From an uncultured Spirochaetales bacterium (lineage in GTDB: Bacteria > Spirochaetota > Spirochaetia > Sphaerochaetales > Sphaerochaetaceae), in assembly GCA_949293595.1 (NCBI GenBank), contig CASFDW010000007.1, forward strand, positions 18,576 through 82,575: 64,000 nucleotides of DNA, read 5' to 3'. Shown here piece by piece: positions 9,224 to 18,076 of this stretch (position 1 is its first letter; the number at the start of each line of letters is the position of its first letter). The notes below the pieces were generated by a model. That model worked only from the letters and a program-made list of their open reading frames with translations. It made no database searches and was not told where the DNA came from. The position numbers were made by a program, and so were the translations under genes.

Positions 9224-10860
9224 CAGAGAAGCACCACCTTTTTCACGTCCTTGTAGGCCTTCTGCCTGAGCTCCTTTACACCCGCATCCTCGAGGTATGC
9301 ATCGAAATTCGTCATCCGGTCGATTATTCCGTCCGGAGTGAACTCGATTATCCTGTTCGCAACGGAATCGACGAACTGATGGTCGTGGGAATTGAACATT
9401 ATCATGCCCTTGAATTCGATGAGGCCGTTGTTGAGGGCCTGTATGGCCTCAAGATCGAGATGGCTGGTGGGCTCGTCGAAAATAAGACAGTTCGCTCCTT
9501 CAAGCATCATTTTGGCAAGCACGACGCGTACCCTTTCGCCACCGGAGAGAACCTTGCAATTCTTCAAAGCCTCATCCCCGGAGAACAGCATCCTGCCAAG
9601 GAAGGATCTGACATAAGTGTCGTCATCCTCCTTGCTGTACTGCTGAAGATAGTCAGTGATTGACTCATCCTCCTTGAAGAGCCGGCTGTTGTCCTTTGGA
9701 AAATATGAAAGGCTCGTGGTCACTCCCCAGGTGAAATCGCCCGAATCAGGCTCCATCTCGCCCGCAAGGATCTGGAACAGGACCGTTTTTGCAAAATGGT
9801 TGGGTCCGACGAACGCAACCTTGTCCGCAGGGTTGATGGTTAGCGTGAGGTTGTCCAAAACCTTCTCTCCGTCTATCGTCTTCGAGAGGTTCCGGATCTC
9901 GAGGCAGTTCTTGCCTATCTCCCTGTTCGGCTTGAACGCAACATACGGGAACCTCCTGCTAGACGGCTTGATATCGTCGATGGTGAGTTTGTCAATGAGC
10001 TTCTTGCGGCTTGTGGCCTGCTTCGCCTTTGCGACGTTGGAACTGAAGCGCTGAATGAATTCCTTGAGCTCTGCTATCTTCTCGTCCCGTCTCTTCTTCT
10101 CGTCCTTCATCTGCTTCAGCGCAAGCTGGCTCGACATGTACCAGAAATCGTAGTTGCCGACATAAAGCTGTATCTTTCCGAAGTCTATGTCGCAGATATG
10201 CGTGCAGACACTGTTCAGGAAATGCCTGTCGTGACTGACGACGATGACCGTGTTGTTGAAGTTCTCGAGATAATCCTCGAGCCAATGGATGGATTCGAGA
10301 TCCAGGTGGTTCGTGGGCTCGTCGAGCAACAGTATGTCAGGATTTCCGAAAAGAGCCTGTGCAAGCAGGACACGGACCTTGAGGTTGTCCTCTATCTCCT
10401 CCATCCTCTTCTCGTGCAGGGACGTTGGAATTCCGAGTCCGTCGAGCATCTGGGCTGCATCCGATTCGGCCTCCCAGCCACCAAGTTCGGCGAATTCACC
10501 CTCCAGTTCCGCAGCTCTGATCCCATCCTCCTCGCTGAATTCGCTCTTGGAATATATCTCCTCACGCTCCTTCATCACCTGGTAGAGCTTCTTGTACCCC
10601 ATGATGACCACATCGAGCACCCTGTACTCGTTGAATGCGAAGTGGTCCTGGCGGAGCGTGGTCATCCTTTCACCCGGCGTGATGATTATCTCTCCGGTAT
10701 CCGGCTCGATTTCCCCGGACAGGATCTTGAGAAATGTTGATTTACCGGCGCCGTTGGCCCCGATGATACCATAGCAGTTACCAGGAGTGAACTTGATGTT
10801 CACCTCCTTGAACAGCACCTGTGTGCCATATGAGAGAGAAACGTTAGAAGCTGTAATCAT
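9223..10860 (-). CDS. ABC-F family ATPase (YkpA/YbiT type)
   Basis: The 545-residue soluble protein has two ABC domains and no membrane region, as in ribosome-associated ABC-F translation factors. The first domain has Walker A GANGAGKST near residue 34 and DEPTNHLD near residue 180. The linker has a charged helical segment (KKRRDEKIAELKEF). The second domain has the unusual Walker A GPNHFAKT, LSGGE and DEPTSHLD. The altered second Walker A is also typical of the YkpA/YbiT subgroup (from memory), so it is probably not a defect. The start has a weak AGGATT site. Confidence 0.9.
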   Translation of the reverse strand: MITASNVSLSYGTQVLFKEVNIKFTPGNCYGIIGANGAGKSTFLKILSGEIEPDTGEIIITPGERMTTLRQDHFAFNEYRVLDVVIMGYKKLYQVMKEREEIYSKSEFSEEDGIRAAELEGEFAELGGWEAESDAAQMLDGLGIPTSLHEKRMEEIEDNLKVRVLLAQALFGNPDILLLDEPTNHLDLESIHWLEDYLENFNNTVIVVSHDRHFLNSVCTHICDIDFGKIQLYVGNYDFWYMSSQLALKQMKDEKKRRDEKIAELKEFIQRFSSNVAKAKQATSRKKLIDKLTIDDIKPSSRRFPYVAFKPNREIGKNCLEIRNLSKTIDGEKVLDNLTLTINPADKVAFVGPNHFAKTVLFQILAGEMEPDSGDFTWGVTTSLSYFPKDNSRLFKEDESITDYLQQYSKEDDDTYVRSFLGRMLFSGDEALKNCKVLSGGERVRVVLAKMMLEGANCLIFDEPTSHLDLEAIQALNNGLIEFKGMIMFNSHDHQFVDSVANRIIEFTPDGIIDRMTNFDAYLEDAGVKELRQKAYKDVKKVVLL

Positions 10861-10951
10861 CCATTCAAATCCTAATATTCAATTTATTCTTTTCCAAAAT
10901 GGAACCAGCTATGTAATCATAGCAGAAGTATGTCTTTTTGCATAGCAAGGC

Positions 10952-10976
10952 AAAAAAAAAGCTTCCATGTGGAAGC
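10952..10976 (-). terminator. Terminator after tRNA-Gln/tRNA-Glu
   Basis: On the minus strand GCTTCC-ACAT-GGAAGC forms a 6-bp hairpin followed directly by nine T. It starts four bases beyond the tRNA-Glu 3' end and ends the tRNA transcript before the ABC-F gene. Confidence 0.85.
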
Positions 10977-10979
10977 ATA

Positions 10980-11051
10980 TAGTCCCTAGGGGAATCGAAC
11001 CCCTATTTAGAGACTGAGAATCTCCTGTCCTAACCATTAGACGAAGGGACC
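10980..11051 (-). tRNA. tRNA-Glu (anticodon CUC)
   Basis: Minus-strand cloverleaf with anticodon stem GGAGA/TCTCT and loop TTCTCAG carrying CUC. The T arm AGGGGTTCGATTCCCCT follows directly from the glutamate-type body. The first acceptor pair reads G-U. No CCA is encoded. It lies eight bases downstream of tRNA-Gln, in the same transcript. Confidence 0.9.
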
Positions 11052-11059
11052 AGAACTAG

Positions 11060-11130
11060 CTGGGATGGAGGGATTCGAACCCCCAAAGGCAGAACCAGAA
11101 TCTGCAGTGTTACCATTACACTACATCCCA
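11060..11130 (-). tRNA. tRNA-Gln (anticodon CUG)
   Basis: Minus-strand cloverleaf with acceptor TGGGATG/CATCCCA, anticodon stem GCAGA/TCTGC and loop TTCTGGT carrying CUG. The 5' U1-A72 pair is characteristic of glutamine tRNAs. It is 71 nt with no encoded CCA and sits in tandem with tRNA-Glu. Confidence 0.92.
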
Positions 11131-11193
11131 TCAACACCTAGGCTATACTAGAGGAAATACAGCAAAAGGTCAATGCGATTTTTCAAAAAATAA

Positions 11194-11229
11194 TAAAAAA
11201 AGTGAAAACGTCCTTGAATGACAAGGACG
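11194..11229 (-). terminator. Terminator after tsaD
   Basis: On the minus strand an 8-bp stem CGTCCTTG/CAAGGACG with a five-base loop is followed by TTTTCACTTTTTTT. It begins eight bases after the tsaD stop and separates it from the tRNA pair. Confidence 0.85.
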
Positions 11230-11236
11230 CATGATC

Positions 11237-12250
11237 TCAGAACTTCTTGAAAGCCGTGACCCTGGCGGATGCGCTGACCGTAAGGTCGTCGCGGTATCCG
11301 TCCATCAGATACCTGTATGCAAGTCCGGCAATCATCGCACCGTTGTCGGTGCAAAGCTTCAAAGACGGGAACGTAACGGTGTAGCCCTCCTTCTCCAGGT
11401 CCTTGAGCTCGCTGCGAAGAAGGGAATTTGCGGCAACACCTCCTCCTGCGCTGACACGCATCAGCCCCGTATCCTTCAAGGCTATCCTCACCCTCTTCAT
11501 GAGTATGCCGACGGCCTGTCTCTGGAACGATGCTGCGATGTTTTCCTTGCTGTCGACCTTGCAGGGAGCCAGGAAACGGTCCTTCTGGTTTATCACGGCC
11601 GTCTTGAGCCCTGAATAGCTCATGTCGTACGGATGCTCGTTGCGGTCCATCGACGGGCCTGGAAAATTGAATGCAAGAGGATCCCCTAGCTTGCTGAGGC
11701 GGTCGATGACAACTCCTCCCGGATAGCCGAGCTCATAGTATTTCGCAACCTTGTCGAACGCCTCGCCTATCGCATCGTCTATCGTTGTGCCGAGGACCTC
11801 CACCTTGTCGTAGGATTCTACCCTGGAGATGACGGTATGTCCCCCGGAAACAAGTATTCCCAGATATGGATATTCAAGCGGATTCTCTATCTGTGATGCG
11901 TAGAGATGCCCGCGGATATGGTCTATTCCTATGAACGGAACCTTCAGCGTTGCTGCAAGAGCCTTTCCATAGTTGGTGCCGACAAGAAGCGATCCAAGAA
12001 GTCCCGGCCGGTTTGTGAACGCGACAGCGTCGATATCCTTCATTACGAGTCCGGCCTGGCGTACTGCGGCCGCAACAACCTGCTCGATCCATTCGGTATG
12101 GAGTCTTGAGGCAAGCTCGGGTACGACACCCTGGTATGGCTTGTGAAGCTCTATCTGCGTGGCGATGACATTGCTCAGGATGTTCCTTCCATCCTCGACC
12201 ACTGCAGCACTGCACTCATCGCAACTGGTTTCAATTCCCAAAACAATCAT
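11237..12250 (-). CDS. tsaD: tRNA threonylcarbamoyladenosine synthase subunit TsaD
   Basis: The 337-residue ASKHA-fold protein transfers the threonylcarbamoyl group to A37 of ANN-decoding tRNAs together with TsaB and TsaE. Visible motifs are GIETSCDE at residues 5-12, the metal-binding HxxxH as HIRGH near residue 110, and SGGHT near 133. Length is normal for the family. Its ATG overlaps the stop of the 79-residue gene upstream (ATGA). No tsaB, tsaE or rimI is adjacent. Confidence 0.96.
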   Translation of the reverse strand: MIVLGIETSCDECSAAVVEDGRNILSNVIATQIELHKPYQGVVPELASRLHTEWIEQVVAAAVRQAGLVMKDIDAVAFTNRPGLLGSLLVGTNYGKALAATLKVPFIGIDHIRGHLYASQIENPLEYPYLGILVSGGHTVISRVESYDKVEVLGTTIDDAIGEAFDKVAKYYELGYPGGVVIDRLSKLGDPLAFNFPGPSMDRNEHPYDMSYSGLKTAVINQKDRFLAPCKVDSKENIAASFQRQAVGILMKRVRIALKDTGLMRVSAGGGVAANSLLRSELKDLEKEGYTVTFPSLKLCTDNGAMIAGLAYRYLMDGYRDDLTVSASARVTAFKKF

Positions 12251-12486
12251 AGACTTTTCCTCATCTGGTTGAACACGAAGGCCTCATAGGATGCACTTGA
12301 GGAATCTTCAAGGAATTTTTCTATGTTTTCCGCACTCATCCTGCTTGAGAATATGTAATCAAACACCTCGTTTGTCCAGGACAGACCGACCTGCACGCCC
12401 TTTGGAGATTCATGCATCGGATCAATCCTCAGCACAACAGAAGGCGTCTCATGTGAAAGGATGTTTGTCAGATCGTTCATGCTCAT
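12247..12486 (-). CDS. Small protein of unknown function, coupled to tsaD
   Basis: I do not recognise this 79-residue, mostly hydrophilic protein. It has no signal peptide, membrane segment or cysteine. An AGGAGGG ribosome site precedes the ATG by four bases. Its stop overlaps the tsaD start by four bases, which argues that it is a real translated gene. A role with TsaD or as a small conserved lineage protein is possible but unsupported. Confidence 0.7.
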   Translation of the reverse strand: MSMNDLTNILSHETPSVVLRIDPMHESPKGVQVGLSWTNEVFDYIFSSRMSAENIEKFLEDSSSASYEAFVFNQMRKSL

Positions 12487-12550
12487 CGAGCCCTCCTATC
12501 TTAGAAAGTATATGCAAGGGAATCCGTGGTCAACCCTAATTATGTAAAAT

Positions 12551-12571
12551 GACCGCAGTCGACATGCGGTC
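12551..12571 (-). terminator. Hairpin after tRNA-Thr
   Basis: GACCGCA and TGCGGTC form a 7-bp stem with a seven-base loop; on the minus strand it is followed by ATTTTA. The T run is short, so termination before the downstream small gene and tsaD may be partial. Confidence 0.5.
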
Positions 12572-12598
12572 ATGTGAAGCGGAAACCATAAAAATCAA

Positions 12599-12670
12599 AG
12601 CCAAAGATGGGAATTGAACCCGCGACCTGCTCATTACGAGTGAGCTGCTCTACCACTGAGCTACTTTGGC
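12599..12670 (-). tRNA. tRNA-Thr (anticodon CGU)
   Basis: Minus-strand cloverleaf with acceptor GCCAAAG/CTTTGGC, anticodon stem GCTCA/TGAGC and loop CTCGTAA carrying CGU. The T arm contains GGTTCAATTCC. It is 72 nt without CCA. Confidence 0.95.
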
Positions 12671-12792
12671 AACAATGCTTTGTCATCAAGCACTTAATCT
12701 TTTTAACTTAAAAACAGCTTTTTGTAAATATTCTTTCACAAAAAATGCTTTTTAAATGACAGAAGCCCAAAATACAATTGTAAAGCTTTCCC

Positions 12793-13602
12793 CTATTCCT
12801 CATCCTCCATGAGAGAAAGCCGGTAAACGAGGAAAAAACCAGCAACAAGAAGCGCAAGGCAAAAAAGAATCGTCCATCCGGAAGGAAGTCCGGAATAAAT
12901 CTCCCTCAGCGAGGCGATGAGGAATCCCAGAATCATCATGTAGGTTGGTTTCGGATATCTCCTCATGGCGATCTGGAGAATCTTCGTCAATCCGAGTATT
13001 CCGCACACAAGCCCTATGGCAATCGGAACCAAGGACAAAAACTCATAGCTTCCCAAAGCCGCAACAATCGGTTCGTAAAGACCTAGGACAAGAAGAAGAT
13101 AGCTTGTGGATATTCCAGGAAGGACGAGTCCGACGGAAACTAGAACCCCACCCACGAACTGGAGGAAAAGGCTTTCTGCGGACATGTCCAGCCCAGGCGA
13201 GAACACTCCTTCCGGAATTAGGGTGATGGATAGAACCACCGCAGCCCCGAGGATGATCCAGAAAACGGAAACGGGATCGAATCCCTGGCTTTTTGCCTTT
13301 TTGACCATCATCGGGACGGTTCCGAGCACAGCACCGAGAAAAAGATAGCTCATTACAAGGGCGTGTCTCGTTATCAGCAACTCGAGTGGCTTGGCCACAA
13401 GGACAATTCCGGCCATGGCCGATAAAGCGAACACGAGCAAGAACAGGAACGAGGACTTCCTCTCATCCTTTGCAAAGAGTCCGGGAACCGCATCAATCAA
13501 TCTGTCGTATATTCCAAGGATCATCGCCATCGATCCGCCCGATACCCCCGGTATCATCATCGACGAACCAACAACAAAAGCCTTCACTATTGTTTTCAGC
13601 AT
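12793..13602 (-). CDS. DUF368 membrane protein, probable polyprenyl-phosphate transporter
   Basis: The 269-residue integral membrane protein has about eight hydrophobic spans. The DUF368 signature GVSGGSMAMILGIYD sits near residue 19, and a second related repeat (VLPGISTSYLLLVLGLYEP) occurs in the second half, giving an inverted-repeat topology. DUF368 proteins have been shown in other bacteria to return undecaprenyl phosphate to the inner membrane leaflet for envelope synthesis. The gene stands alone between tRNA-Thr and a divergent lipoprotein. Function in this organism is inferred from the family. Confidence 0.85.
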   Translation of the reverse strand: MLKTIVKAFVVGSSMMIPGVSGGSMAMILGIYDRLIDAVPGLFAKDERKSSFLFLLVFALSAMAGIVLVAKPLELLITRHALVMSYLFLGAVLGTVPMMVKKAKSQGFDPVSVFWIILGAAVVLSITLIPEGVFSPGLDMSAESLFLQFVGGVLVSVGLVLPGISTSYLLLVLGLYEPIVAALGSYEFLSLVPIAIGLVCGILGLTKILQIAMRRYPKPTYMMILGFLIASLREIYSGLPSGWTILFCLALLVAGFFLVYRLSLMEDEE

Positions 13603-13830
13603 GATGAGATATTACATTAAAAAAAGGATGTTTTAAAGACAGGGCATCCGCATCGGAGTTCCTGCTGTTTTTTTGCATCAAAGATGAAATGATGTTTTCA
13701 ATACTTTTATACATTGTTTTTTTAGCAATACATGAAAAAACAATAGATAATCAATTATTTTATTTCTTTTACTGCATGATTTGAATTAATGAGTTATAAT
13801 TAAAACATCATTATTAGAAAGGAGACTAAG

Positions 13831-14205
13831 ATGAAAAAAACTTTCAAGCCTATGTTCATAGTCCTGCTTGTCCTCATGCTTGCACTGGTTGCCGGATGCG
13901 CGTCGACAAAAGCCTATGAAGGCACGGGAGAACTTCTGTATGAGGATTCATACGAGGTTGCTGGATATAAATTCGTGTACACATGCTACGACAATCATTT
14001 GACTCTCAACTACATTGATTTCTTCTCCGCAGCAGAGATCGGACAGATTGCCGACAGCATCATGAATCTTTATCCGGTCGTATCCTCATATGACGTCACC
14101 GCGGCAGGCGAGGTTTCATTCCTGCTTTCAGCAAAGCCCGATCAGACCGTGTTTGCCGAGATTGTCGGAAGCTTCAACGAAATACTTTACGATTATTTCT
14201 ATTGA
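13831..14205 (+). CDS. Small lipoprotein of unknown function
   Basis: The 124-residue protein starts with a lipoprotein signal: positive residues, a hydrophobic stretch, then the lipobox LVAGC with Cys24. The remaining 100 residues are a small alpha/beta domain with no family that I recognise. A strong AGAAAGGAG site precedes the ATG, a TATAAT lies near 13795, and an intrinsic terminator follows, so it is a single-gene unit. It would be anchored to the inner or outer membrane. Confidence 0.8.
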   Translation: MKKTFKPMFIVLLVLMLALVAGCASTKAYEGTGELLYEDSYEVAGYKFVYTCYDNHLTLNYIDFFSAAEIGQIADSIMNLYPVVSSYDVTAAGEVSFLLSAKPDQTVFAEIVGSFNEILYDYFY

Positions 14206-14228
14206 TTGGAAAAAACAAACAGTTCGTC

Positions 14229-14256
14229 CTCCTGCCGTTTTGGCAGGAGTTTTTTT
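14229..14256 (+). terminator. Intrinsic terminator after the lipoprotein gene
   Basis: CTCCTGCC at 14229-14236 pairs with GGCAGGAG at 14242-14249, followed by seven T. It abuts the 3' end of the convergent M14-type gene. Confidence 0.9.
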
Positions 14257-15392
14257 CAGATAAGATACGGTTCCCCATCCACTGCCATATCCAGAAGTTC
14301 GGCAAGACCTCCGTCGGACAGCCGGCTGAAATCAGGAAGGACTATCTCCAGCTCAAGGTCCTCGTCGAACATCTTCGCCACATCAAGTATCTCCGTAATT
14401 GCGGCGATATGCAGCGCACATCTGTACCAAATCGGAAAACCATCCTTATCAAACGGGGTACGGGTATATCCTTTTGCTGAAACCTTCTCAATGAAATCAT
14501 CCTTTCCTTCAGTAACAAGTGATGCAAGCATCATGCCCTGCACCCTGTCTGTGACGGGTGTCGGGACCTCTATAAGGAACGGATGGACGCCGTCTATGCC
14601 GGCCCAATCAATGTACGAGAATCCTCTGAGGTTTGATGATGCCGGCTCGACATTGACCTCCAATCCCTTTTCGGCTAGAAGAAGGGAGGCGAACATGGCG
14701 ATGTCCATCGATTTTTCAGGCACTATCATCGCCCTGTTTACGGGATATGTTATCGATGCCTCGTGAAGATCGAAAGCATAATCCACTGATTCTTCCTCAA
14801 GAAGTCTCGAAATCGCACATGCAAGCTGTTGCGTTGCATTTCCATCGCTGTAACCAGGATAGTTCCTGTTGAGATTCCTGCACTCCTCATAGGACAGGAA
14901 TTGGTTGGATGGCTTTTGAACAAAGATAGGAGGGTCCGGCCATTGGTCCAGAGGACTTGTGGCTCGTGAACCGATCTTGAAACTTCTTGTCCCGACCGTG
15001 TACTCCTCAGGATATGCATATCCCGGCAGGGTCTGGGACAAGGCACTGATGTTTGCAACAGGAAGCACTATCACACGCCCGGTCTCAACCCTGATGTTTT
15101 CAAGGATAAGCACAGTCGAAAGGATACCAGCCGATTCATTCGGGTGTGTCCCGCCCATGATGAACACTGTTGCTCCTGATTTCCGACCTTCGAATATGAA
15201 TACAGGAGAATCCAGAGCTGTTCCCTTCAGCGAATCCAGATAATCGGAAAGCATCCTTGTTTCCGTCAGTGCATCGGACGGATAAACGCTCAATTGCGAA
15301 TTTTTCTGTCTGATGAACCCGGTGGAAGCACAAACGGAAACAAGGAGCATGAAGAAAAGTATCGCAATCCTCAATGTTCTTCTTTCAGGCAT
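14256..15392 (-). CDS. Membrane-anchored M14-type amidohydrolase (succinylglutamate desuccinylase/aspartoacylase-like)
   Basis: The protein is 378 residues long from the chosen start (MPERRTLRIA). This start lies just inside the pgsW 3' end and has a GAAAGGAAGG site; a start 24 bases earlier is possible. An N-terminal hydrophobic segment (about residues 8-27) anchors or exports it. The zinc motif HxxE appears in GGTHPNESAG near residue 88, and a DLHEA motif near residue 210 supplies the next ligand region. The family cleaves amide bonds of N-acyl amino acids or C-terminal glutamates. As last gene after pgsB-pgsC-pgsW, it is a candidate poly-gamma-glutamate hydrolase or releasing enzyme, by inference only. 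Confidence 0.75.
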   Translation of the reverse strand: MPERRTLRIAILFFMLLVSVCASTGFIRQKNSQLSVYPSDALTETRMLSDYLDSLKGTALDSPVFIFEGRKSGATVFIMGGTHPNESAGILSTVLILENIRVETGRVIVLPVANISALSQTLPGYAYPEEYTVGTRSFKIGSRATSPLDQWPDPPIFVQKPSNQFLSYEECRNLNRNYPGYSDGNATQQLACAISRLLEEESVDYAFDLHEASITYPVNRAMIVPEKSMDIAMFASLLLAEKGLEVNVEPASSNLRGFSYIDWAGIDGVHPFLIEVPTPVTDRVQGMMLASLVTEGKDDFIEKVSAKGYTRTPFDKDGFPIWYRCALHIAAITEILDVAKMFDEDLELEIVLPDFSRLSDGGLAELLDMAVDGEPYLI

Positions 15393-16473
15393 CACCTTCT
15401 TTCCTTTTCTGAACAACTACACCTGACACCAGAACCGACAATGCAAGAACAACAGCTACGGCAATGAAGAATGTGTTGTATTCAGTACTGTAGTATGCAC
15501 CGCCCTCTCCGGGAGATGTAAGGGGAACGGAGTCGTATGCGATTCCGTTTTCCTGGCTGAGAAGCTTCACATTCAAAAGATTAAGGACAGGAACGCCTCT
15601 TGCTGCATATTCATAATTCAATCCTCTATACGGAGTTGTAGGAATTGTAGGCGGATCTGTGACAAGCCCTTGCGGGAAATTGAGTGTATAGGAGCTTGTA
15701 CCGCAGTTCGGACTGGCACCGCCAACATTAACGAAAAGATCCACATCCCTGCCGTACAGCTCTAACCTTGCCATAATGTTGTCAGCCATGTCCTCATACT
15801 GGAGAACTGGTTTTCCAGTATCAAGGCACAACTGGCGGGCAAGTTCCTTCGTGCCAAAATAAAGTATGTCCTCCAGAACGCTTCCACCCTCGTCGTTAGA
15901 TCCTCCCGGAGAAACGGCAAGCAGGTCGAACTTGCCGAATCCTCCCTCTTCAAGCAGGAAAAGAATGTCGAAAATATTGAAATCCGGTCTGGTGGCACCG
16001 TGCATTGAAGAACCACAGGATGCAATTATGCGTGTATCCAATTCCATCTCGGTAGCCGCGGTGACGGCAGCAATAAGGAGCCCCGGGAATGATCCGCTTG
16101 TTCCTATTGCAACCACGTCCCCTTTTCTGAGTCCGGCCTTGTAATAGTAACCTACCATTGCCGCAGCGAAGTTCGGATCCAATGCGGTTCTCTTTGCATC
16201 GACGTTTCCAGGTGTGGAAGTAAGCTCTGTGAACTCCGGCCCTAGGAGTCCGGTTTTGTTCAGATCCTCTGCCTCGATCTCAATTCCCTGCTCCAAAAGA
16301 GCCTCTTTGAGATACTGTTCCGCTTCATACATCCTCTGTGCTGCGGCTTTCTGTACATCGCTATAAGGATTCTCCTCGACATGACTTGTGAAGACAGCCA
16401 GAAGGACACCTGCAATACAGATCAAAGCACTTGCAAACAAAAAGGAGAACGGTATTTTCGAACTTTTTTTCAC
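15385..16473 (-). CDS. pgsW: Poly-gamma-glutamate system protein PgsW
   Basis: The 362-residue protein has a membrane segment near each end (about residues 8-29 and 333-355), which places the central domain outside the membrane. The body resembles the PgsW family found beside pgsB and pgsC in bacteria that lack a classical PgsA. It contains AIGTSGSFPGLLIAA and a Gly-rich VGGASPNCGTSSY region; its activity is not known. It starts directly after pgsC ends and overlaps the downstream M14-type gene. The assignment rests on recognition of the family plus its pgs neighbours. Confidence 0.8.
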   Translation of the reverse strand: MKKSSKIPFSFLFASALICIAGVLLAVFTSHVEENPYSDVQKAAAQRMYEAEQYLKEALLEQGIEIEAEDLNKTGLLGPEFTELTSTPGNVDAKRTALDPNFAAAMVGYYYKAGLRKGDVVAIGTSGSFPGLLIAAVTAATEMELDTRIIASCGSSMHGATRPDFNIFDILFLLEEGGFGKFDLLAVSPGGSNDEGGSVLEDILYFGTKELARQLCLDTGKPVLQYEDMADNIMARLELYGRDVDLFVNVGGASPNCGTSSYTLNFPQGLVTDPPTIPTTPYRGLNYEYAARGVPVLNLLNVKLLSQENGIAYDSVPLTSPGEGGAYYSTEYNTFFIAVAVVLALSVLVSGVVVQKRKEGDA

Positions 16474-16905
16474 TTAGATCACCCCGAGATGCATTATCAG
16501 CCAGATTATGCAGGAAATTATCACAAGCATCACAAGAGTCTTGAGTATCCCCTGTTTCAGCATGTCGTTTGCAATCAGGCCAGGGATTATGTATCCGATT
16601 ATCCTCAGGTCCTGGTTGACTCCGCTGAAATAATAGAAACTTCTTTCCCATGCATAGGCAAGTATTATGCTCAGAACAACCGTTACCACAAACCTTCTTC
16701 TGCCGAATATGATCAGCTTGTACTGCGCGAGCCTCACCAGATAGCAGACAAGAACCGACAAGATGACGGTGGATGCAATCCTGAACGGTTGCTCAAGATA
16801 GAACGCAAGATATCCGGCGCTGACTATGCCACCGGAAAGAATGCCGAGCAGCTCGGTGCTGCAGAATCCCAATATCACACTCAATGCAACTGCTGTATGA
16901 AGCAT
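16474..16905 (-). CDS. pgsC: Poly-gamma-glutamate synthase membrane subunit PgsC
   Basis: The 143-residue protein is almost entirely hydrophobic with four or five membrane spans, matching PgsC/CapC in length (about 149 residues) and topology. It carries the family-like GYIIPGLIANDMLKQG motif near residue 105. It lies two bases from pgsB and abuts pgsW, giving the expected B-C order. PgsC forms the membrane complex with PgsB that makes and exports poly-gamma-glutamate. Confidence 0.88.
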   Translation of the reverse strand: MLHTAVALSVILGFCSTELLGILSGGIVSAGYLAFYLEQPFRIASTVILSVLVCYLVRLAQYKLIIFGRRRFVVTVVLSIILAYAWERSFYYFSGVNQDLRIIGYIIPGLIANDMLKQGILKTLVMLVIISCIIWLIMHLGVI

Positions 16906-16906
16906 C

Positions 16907-18004
16907 TCAATTCTCCCCTTCCTTCAATTTTTCCAAAAGTCTTTCCCCTTCCCCCTTGATGTTTCCCAATGCAAGAAAAGCCAGACCATCTCCACCGGAC
17001 CGGAATATTCCGGATACATCCTCCACAGACGACGGTATGGAGCATATTCCTGTTTTGGACCGTATGTATCCAGCCACCTTTTTAGGAAAATCACCGATAC
17101 AGTAGACACCTTTTATTCTTGCTGAATATCCGCCAACCGCCTTTACAAGCAACAAAATCCTGTATTCCCTATCCTTCCTGTTGTTGTATACGATGTACAG
17201 CTCGCGACCGGTGGCCAACCCGGCTTTCAATGAGTTCTCCATGCAGGTGAGATCGTTCACAGCAAAGTCCGGTATGAATAAAGCACCATTGGAATTGCAG
17301 AAAGGTTTGGATAATCCTTTGTCCGGAGCAACATCAGGAAGGCATGAGACAACCTCATCCTCGTCTATTCCGAAAGAGGATAGGAAGGAAACGGCAATAC
17401 TGATGTTTTCATCATGCACAGGAATTGAGGAATCCTTTATATCATAGTTTTTCACCGTGACATGTCTGAATTCCCTTCCCAATCCTTCATATTCGATGTC
17501 GGTGGAATAAACCGATGCATCCCTGGGGACGGACTGGGCAAGACACCAGATGACATCATTCCTTTTCCATCCCATTTCGGCCACATGGTCGACATAGGAA
17601 TTTGTAATCAGAACATGCGTTGGCCTGATAAGATATCTGGCCATCACCTTCTGATTTTCCGGCTGGATAGCCATGCACTCAACAACGATGCATTTCACAC
17701 CCTTATGTGCGGCCAATCTTACAAAAGGAATCATCTCAAGGATTCTGGCATCCTTTTTTCTGATGATATTTTCACATGAACCATCAGGATTTAGAACCAC
17801 GGCCTCCGAGCCGGTTGTCCTGCCCAATGTGGGAATCCCATGGTTGTTGAGCGCCTTGTGGAGAATCCTGCAGACACTTGTCTTGCCACGTGTCCCATTT
17901 ACAAGAATCCTGATTGGGATCTTCTTCAAATTACGCTGATGCAGGAAATTCTCTACAAAAAGTGCAATGAGAATCACTACGAAAAGAACGCAGACCAAAA
18001 ACAA
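16907..18004 (-). CDS. pgsB: Poly-gamma-glutamate synthase subunit PgsB (Mur ligase-like amide ligase)
   Basis: The 365-residue protein has an N-terminal membrane anchor (residues 1-18) and the Mur-ligase ATP-binding loop VNGTRGKTS near residue 36. Further PgsB/CapB motifs follow: IVVECMA near residue 105 and ITNSYVDHVAEMG near 132. It polymerises glutamate through gamma-amide bonds using ATP, working with PgsC. The length is slightly below the 393 residues of the Bacillus protein. A 9-bp hairpin lies in the 72-base gap upstream, so its expression relative to the C69 genes may be tuned. Confidence 0.9.
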   Translation of the reverse strand: MFLVCVLFVVILIALFVENFLHQRNLKKIPIRILVNGTRGKTSVCRILHKALNNHGIPTLGRTTGSEAVVLNPDGSCENIIRKKDARILEMIPFVRLAAHKGVKCIVVECMAIQPENQKVMARYLIRPTHVLITNSYVDHVAEMGWKRNDVIWCLAQSVPRDASVYSTDIEYEGLGREFRHVTVKNYDIKDSSIPVHDENISIAVSFLSSFGIDEDEVVSCLPDVAPDKGLSKPFCNSNGALFIPDFAVNDLTCMENSLKAGLATGRELYIVYNNRKDREYRILLLVKAVGGYSARIKGVYCIGDFPKKVAGYIRSKTGICSIPSSVEDVSGIFRSGGDGLAFLALGNIKGEGERLLEKLKEGEN

Positions 18005-18024
18005 AGCAATACCTCTTATGCAAA

Positions 18025-18052
18025 CATGGTCCGCTCAAAAGAACGGACCATG
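18025..18052 (-). promoter_or_regulatory. Perfect hairpin between the C69 genes and pgsB
   Basis: CATGGTCCG at 18025-18033 and CGGACCATG at 18044-18052 form a 9-bp stem with a ten-base loop. On the minus strand only TTTGC follows, so it is a weak terminator at best. It could act as an attenuator or mRNA-stability element that sets pgsBCW levels below those of the hydrolase genes. Confidence 0.5.
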
Positions 18053-18076
18053 TATAACAGATTACGATGTTAACAA

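Noticed and set aside
9223..10860. Second Walker A of the ABC-F protein (GPNHFAKT) as a loss-of-function sign
   Set aside because: The same kind of non-canonical loop is, from memory, normal in the YkpA/YbiT subgroup, and LSGGE and Walker B are intact.
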